64,000 nucleotides of DNA from Cohnella thailandensis (GTDB lineage: Bacteria > Bacillota > Bacilli > Paenibacillales > Paenibacillaceae), in assembly GCF_014212135.1 (NCBI RefSeq), contig NZ_JACJVQ010000006.1:406747-470746 (forward strand). The letters are read 5' to 3'. Positions 60,321 to 64,000 of the stretch are shown in pieces. The notes under the pieces were generated by a model. It searched no databases. It saw only the letters and a program-made list of their open reading frames with translations, and was not told the DNA's origin. The number at the start of each line of letters is the position of its first letter. Positions within the stretch are counted from its first letter, which is position 1. The position numbers and the translations under genes are program-made.

Positions 60321-60349
60321 TGACATTAAATGGGGCGGAGCATATGATA
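60321..60349 (+). promoter_or_regulatory. Sigma-A promoter of the ATP-grasp operon
   Basis: TTGACA (60321-60326), a 17-base spacer, TATGAT (60344-60349). The leader of about 100 nucleotides contains a hairpin of AAAGGAGG with CCTCCCTTT (about 60407-60434), a further possible control element. Confidence 0.8.
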
Positions 60350-60458
60350 TCTACTAATACCAAACCTCGCCGTGCGCACGGACCGGGGCTTCGGAAACCC
60401 GCCCGAAAGGAGGAAGGCTTCTCTCCTCCCTTTTCCGAGCAAAGAGGAGCCGCTCCGA

Positions 60459-61916
60459 ATGGAATTATGGAACGCCATTACGTCCAAATCCCCTTCGCCA
60501 TCCCATTTCTACGACGAGATGTTCGATGGCAACTCCGTACGCCCTCACTACGCGAAGGTTCAATCCGTCCTGTCGCGACTAAGCTTCGAGGAGCGTGCGG
60601 CCCGGCAGAATACGATGAATCGAAGGCTGCTGGAAGAAGGCATTACTTTCACACTTGCCCAGCCCGGGCAACCGGATGCGCTTGAACGAACGATTCCCTT
60701 CGATTTTGTTCCCCGGATTATCCCGAGCGAGGAATGGGACACGATCGAACAGGGAGTCCGTCAACGGGTTCGCGCGCTCAACTCTTTTCTCCACGATGTT
60801 TACCACGAGCAGAACATTTTCAAGGACGGCCTTATTCCTCGCCGCATGATCATGGGCAATCGCTACTTCCGGACCGAGATGATGAGGCTATCCGTTCCGG
60901 GCGGCGCTTACGTGAATGCTTCCGGCATCGACTTGATTCGGGACGATCGGGGCCAATACTTCGTTCTGGAAGACAACCTTCGTTCGCCGTCGGGCTTTTC
61001 TTATATTTATAAGAGCCGTTCCATCATGACCCACGACTTCCCCGAATTGTATTTCTCCCATTCGATACGAGGGATCGATCATTCGCTGAGCGCCTTCCGG
61101 GCTGCCTTGCGCAATCTGGCTCCCGGAGACAAAGCCGATCCCGTGATCGTCCTGCTGACGCCGGGAAGCTTCAACTCCGCCTACTTCGAACATACTTTCC
61201 TTGCCCAGCAGATGGGACTCGAGCTCGTGGAAGGCCGGGATCTCGTTTGCCGGGACAACAAGATCTACATCCGAGGCTTGAGCGGCCTCAAGAAAGTCGA
61301 TGTCATCTATCGGAGAATCGATGACGATTATCTCGATCCGCTGGCGTTCCGTCCCGATTCGATGCTGGGGGTGGCCGGCCTGATGAACGCCTACCGCTTC
61401 GGCAATGTCGCGATCGCGAACGCGCCGGGAACAGGCGTGGCCGACGATAAGGCGATCTATTCCTTCGTTCCGGACATGATTCGCTACTACCTGAACGAGA
61501 CGCCGATTCTGTCCAACGTGCCTACCTACCTGATGAGCCGGCCGGAGGAAAGGGAGTATGTCTTGGAGAGGCTGGACCAGATGGTGGTGAAGGAGACTTC
61601 CCTGTCCGGCGGCTACGGAATGCTGATCGGACCGAAGGCGACCGAAGCGGAGAGAACGAGGTTCGCCGAGAAGATCCGGGAGAATCCGGACAATTACATC
61701 GCGCAGCCGACCATTCAGCTGTCGACGGCTCCCGTCTGCCAGGACGGCCGAATGTCCTCCCGGCATATCGACCTTCGCGTGTTCGCTCTGATGAACGGAC
61801 GCAACGTTCATGTTCTCCCGGGCGGCCTGACCCGCGTCGCGATGACGGAAGGATCGCTGGTCGTCAACTCTTCGCAGGGCGGCGGCTGCAAGGATACGTG
61901 GGTTTTGACGAGATAA
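60459..61916 (+). CDS. Circularly permuted ATP-grasp protein
   Basis: A 485-residue protein of the DUF404/DUF407 type (circularly permuted ATP-grasp 2). Key segments are FVPRIIPSEEWDTIEQGVRQR, GIDLIRDDRGQYFVLEDNLRSPSG, VDVIYRRIDDDYLDP, VANAPGTGVADDKAIYSFVP-like (AIANAPGTGVADDK), LSGGYGMLIGP and the C-terminal DLRVFALMNG. ATP-grasp enzymes join a carboxylate to an amine; related proteins are predicted peptide ligases. ATG 60459 follows AGAGGAG by nine bases. It heads an operon with an alpha-E and a transglutaminase-like protein. Substrates are unknown. Confidence 0.9.
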   Translation: MELWNAITSKSPSPSHFYDEMFDGNSVRPHYAKVQSVLSRLSFEERAARQNTMNRRLLEEGITFTLAQPGQPDALERTIPFDFVPRIIPSEEWDTIEQGVRQRVRALNSFLHDVYHEQNIFKDGLIPRRMIMGNRYFRTEMMRLSVPGGAYVNASGIDLIRDDRGQYFVLEDNLRSPSGFSYIYKSRSIMTHDFPELYFSHSIRGIDHSLSAFRAALRNLAPGDKADPVIVLLTPGSFNSAYFEHTFLAQQMGLELVEGRDLVCRDNKIYIRGLSGLKKVDVIYRRIDDDYLDPLAFRPDSMLGVAGLMNAYRFGNVAIANAPGTGVADDKAIYSFVPDMIRYYLNETPILSNVPTYLMSRPEEREYVLERLDQMVVKETSLSGGYGMLIGPKATEAERTRFAEKIRENPDNYIAQPTIQLSTAPVCQDGRMSSRHIDLRVFALMNGRNVHVLPGGLTRVAMTEGSLVVNSSQGGGCKDTWVLTR

Positions 61917-61929
61917 AGGAGGGTGAGCC

Positions 61930-62883
61930 ATGCTGGATCGGACTGCGGAATCCCTGTTCTGGATCGGACGATATACGGAGCGGGCGGAGAACCATGCCAG
62001 ACTGATTGACGTGTATTATCATATTCGCGAGGACTCGAACGGACCCGATGAAGGAGTATGGCGGCGGATTACCGGCGCGATCGGCGATTGCTCCGATTAT
62101 ATCGAACGCTATGGGGAGTTCCAGGAGCGCAGCGCCCTGCAATTCCTTACGCTGGACGCCGCCCAGTCGAACTCCCTGATCACGTGCGTGATTCAGGCCA
62201 GAGACAACCTGAAGAAGATTCGGGAGCAGCTTCCGTCGGAGCTGTGGAACCTGCTGAACGGCTTCTACCTGTGGCTGCGCCAAACGACGATCGAGGAAGT
62301 CCTGGCCGAGCCTCATCGCTTCTTCGAACGAGTCAAGGAAGGCCTCGCTTCCTTCCAGGGCACGCTTGTGTCCATCGCGCTTCGCGACGAATCGTGGAGC
62401 ATGCTGGAGAGCGGACGATATCTGGAGCGCTCGGAAAATATCGTCAGGCTGCTGCAGTCCGTGTGCCAGACCGTCGAAGAGAGAGGAGAATCCTCTTACT
62501 CTTACCTGCTCGCGGTACTGAAGTCGGTGGGGGGCTACGAGGCTTACCGGCGCATGGGAATCGAGGATCTGAGCATGGAAGAGGTCGCTTCGTTCCTGCT
62601 CCTGCAAGAGTCGTTCCCGCGCTCCGTCCACTTCGCTCTCGCCTCCTTCGAGACGAACGTGAAAGCGATGAGAACGAAGGCCGACCGCTCCGGCAATTCG
62701 TTGGAGAAGATCATCCGCCAAGCGGGCAAAGCCCGCTCGGAGCTCGGCTGGCTGGAGCGTCAGGACATTACGGCCGCTTCGCTCGGAAGCGTGCTGCAGC
62801 AGTTGCTTCATGCTAACAACTTATTGGGCGAATCGATGGCGAAGACCTTTTTCTTTCCCCGCGGCAGGGAGGTTATCGCTTGA
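61930..62883 (+). CDS. Alpha-E (DUF403) protein
   Basis: A 317-residue almost wholly helical protein of the alpha-E family. The N-terminus MLDRTAESLFWIGRYTERAENHARLID is the diagnostic segment and is echoed at ESGRYLERSENIVRLL, pointing to an internal duplication. Its glutamate-rich motifs suggest a ligand or metal site, but no activity is proven. It is nearly always found next to circularly permuted ATP-grasp and transglutaminase-like genes, as here. The ATG follows AAGGAGGGTGAG, 13 bases after the previous stop; its end overlaps the next start. Confidence 0.9.
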   Translation: MLDRTAESLFWIGRYTERAENHARLIDVYYHIREDSNGPDEGVWRRITGAIGDCSDYIERYGEFQERSALQFLTLDAAQSNSLITCVIQARDNLKKIREQLPSELWNLLNGFYLWLRQTTIEEVLAEPHRFFERVKEGLASFQGTLVSIALRDESWSMLESGRYLERSENIVRLLQSVCQTVEERGESSYSYLLAVLKSVGGYEAYRRMGIEDLSMEEVASFLLLQESFPRSVHFALASFETNVKAMRTKADRSGNSLEKIIRQAGKARSELGWLERQDITAASLGSVLQQLLHANNLLGESMAKTFFFPRGREVIA

Positions 62884-63743
62884 GACTCGAGATATGCCAC
62901 GTCACGAGATATCAATACGCGGAGCCGGTTACGGACAGTGTCAATGAGCTTCGGCTCGCGCCGAGAACGGACGAACGCCAAGCCTGTTACCAGCACCAGC
63001 TGACGATCGAGCCGAACGTCTCCCTGATGTCCTACGAGGATTACTTCGGGAACCGGGTTCATTCGTTCACGGCAAGCGAGCCTCATCGCGAGCTGGTCAT
63101 TACTTCGCGCTCCACCGTCGTCACGCGGGACTCGGAGATGAAGAAGGGAACCGAAGGCGATCCCGCCGCTTCTTGGAATAAGGTTAGGAGCGAGGAGTTC
63201 GTCAACGCGAACGCCGAGTATCTGCTTCCGACGGTGTATGCTTCCTTTCACCCCAGCGTGGTGAATTTCGCGCTGAGCATCGAGGGGGAACGAGACGGGG
63301 TATTCGCTTTCGTGCAGAGAGCCTGCGAGAGAATCTTCAACGATTTCGAGTACAAGCCGCTGTCGACTGGCGTCCATACGACTTCGGACGAGCTTATCGG
63401 ATTGGGCGCCGGAGTGTGCCAGGACTTCGCGCATCTGCTGCTCTCCGTCTGCCGGATCAAGGGAGTGGCGGCGCGTTACGTGAGCGGTTATCACTTCGTC
63501 GGCGACCTGCAAGGGAGAGACGCCGACTTCGAGCAAGCCTCTCACGCGTGGGTCGAGGCCTATGTCCCCGGAATGGGCTGGCAGGGCTTCGACCCGACGA
63601 ACAACGGCCTCGTGGATTGGCGCTACGTGAAGCTGGCGCACGGACGGGACTACCTGGATATCGTCCCGGTGAAGGGCGTCTACCGCGGAACAGGGTTCCA
63701 GACGCTGCAGGTGAACGTGGACGTTCAACGGGTGACGGGGTGA
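62880..63743 (+). CDS. Transglutaminase-like cysteine protease-fold protein
   Basis: A 287-residue protein with an N-terminal beta domain (MRLEICHVTRYQYAEPVTDSVNELRLAPR) and a transglutaminase-like catalytic core: Cys in LGAGVCQDFAHLLLSVCR, His in QASHAWVEAYVPG, Asp in GFDPTNN. Such enzymes cleave or form amide bonds. The start is TTG (overlapping the upstream stop as TTGA), seven bases after AGGGAGG; no ATG fits. With the ATP-grasp and alpha-E proteins it may make and edit a peptide or isopeptide modification; this is inference. Confidence 0.9.
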   Translation: MRLEICHVTRYQYAEPVTDSVNELRLAPRTDERQACYQHQLTIEPNVSLMSYEDYFGNRVHSFTASEPHRELVITSRSTVVTRDSEMKKGTEGDPAASWNKVRSEEFVNANAEYLLPTVYASFHPSVVNFALSIEGERDGVFAFVQRACERIFNDFEYKPLSTGVHTTSDELIGLGAGVCQDFAHLLLSVCRIKGVAARYVSGYHFVGDLQGRDADFEQASHAWVEAYVPGMGWQGFDPTNNGLVDWRYVKLAHGRDYLDIVPVKGVYRGTGFQTLQVNVDVQRVTG

Positions 63744-63789
63744 GGCGGGCTTGGAAGGATGCGGTGAGCGTTGCAGATAGAGGGGATAG

Positions 63790-63824
63790 GATCGTGCGGA
63801 GGGAGTCCGCATGGTCTTTTTTTT
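63790..63824 (+). terminator. Terminator of the ATP-grasp operon
   Basis: TGCGGA (63795-63800) and TCCGCA (63806-63811), extended by GATC/GGTC, followed by eight T. Confidence 0.85.
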
Positions 63825-63847
63825 ATTTAGGGCAGGCGAGATCAGGA

Positions 63848-64000
63848 TAGTCGAAAAAATCGACTAACGGGGGCTTGAATGGCGCGCTGGTGGGCGAGAT
63901 AGTCGAAAAAATCGACTAACGGGGGCTTGAATGGCGCGCTGGTGGGCGAGATAGTCGAAAAAATCGACTAACGGGGGCTCGAAGGTCGTGCTGGCGGGCG
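63848..64000. repeat. 52-bp tandem repeat array running out of the window
   Basis: TAGTCGAAAAAATCGACTA starts at 63848, 63900 and 63952, exactly 52 bases apart. The first two full units are identical, including GGGGGCTTGAATGGCGCGCT between cores. The third continues to the window edge with a few changes. The core is the same as at 34402 and 34454. Confidence 0.9.

Overview
The window is about 60% G+C chromosomal DNA from a Gram-positive endospore-former type bacterium, most likely a Paenibacillus or Cohnella relative. Evidence for this: strong AGGAGG-like ribosome sites with frequent TTG/GTG starts, a quinol oxidase operon in the Bacillus qoxABCD order, AraC-type YesM/YesN two-component genes, a maltodextrin ABC transporter with a GH31 glucosidase, a giant SLH-anchored glucanase, and a sequence matching the GlnR/TnrA box of Firmicutes. 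The genus is inference. I see no rRNA, tRNA, insertion sequence, prophage or CRISPR array. Only the first gene is cut by the window edge.

Layout. 1-5.7 kb: end of a REC-BTAD regulator, a repeat-rich gap, an acyl-CoA dehydrogenase, a TetM-like translational GTPase and an alpha/beta hydrolase. 5.8-13 kb: an overlapping operon of a response regulator with a degenerate GGDEF domain, a membrane HEAT protein, a processive glycosyltransferase and a large secreted glycoside-hydrolase-like protein; it looks like an exopolysaccharide system. 13-20.4 kb: a 50-residue protein, fumC, a MarR-controlled heterodimeric ABC exporter and an aldose 1-epimerase. 20.5-27 kb: a Na+/H+ antiporter, a glutamine-amidotransferase/ammonium-transporter operon under a GlnR/TnrA box, a DUF1540 protein, purT and an Rrf2 regulator. 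27-41 kb: a 51-bp tandem array, a VanZ protein, the maltodextrin transporter and GH31 enzyme, and a 2140-residue GH87-like alpha-1,3-glucanase candidate with SLH domains. This block looks like an alpha-glucan degradation and uptake region.

41-50 kb: small membrane and lipoproteins, DUF3024, a nucleotidyltransferase, a divergent AraC/SDR pair, and a solute-binding protein co-transcribed with a YesM/YesN pair but without permeases. Its promoter region is strikingly similar to that of the maltodextrin operon 16 kb away, which suggests a shared activator. 50-60 kb: HxlR, REC-BTAD and MarR regulators, a DUF1700/DUF4097 envelope pair, qoxABCD, a cation diffusion facilitator behind a leader with a small reading frame and a terminator, and CcdC. 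60-64 kb: a circularly permuted ATP-grasp, an alpha-E protein and a transglutaminase-like protein in one operon, a conserved but poorly understood trio.

Non-coding DNA is unusually structured. Three unrelated-looking direct-repeat families have periods of 50, 51 and 52 bp, each unit carrying an inverted repeat; the 52-bp family appears at two places 29 kb apart.
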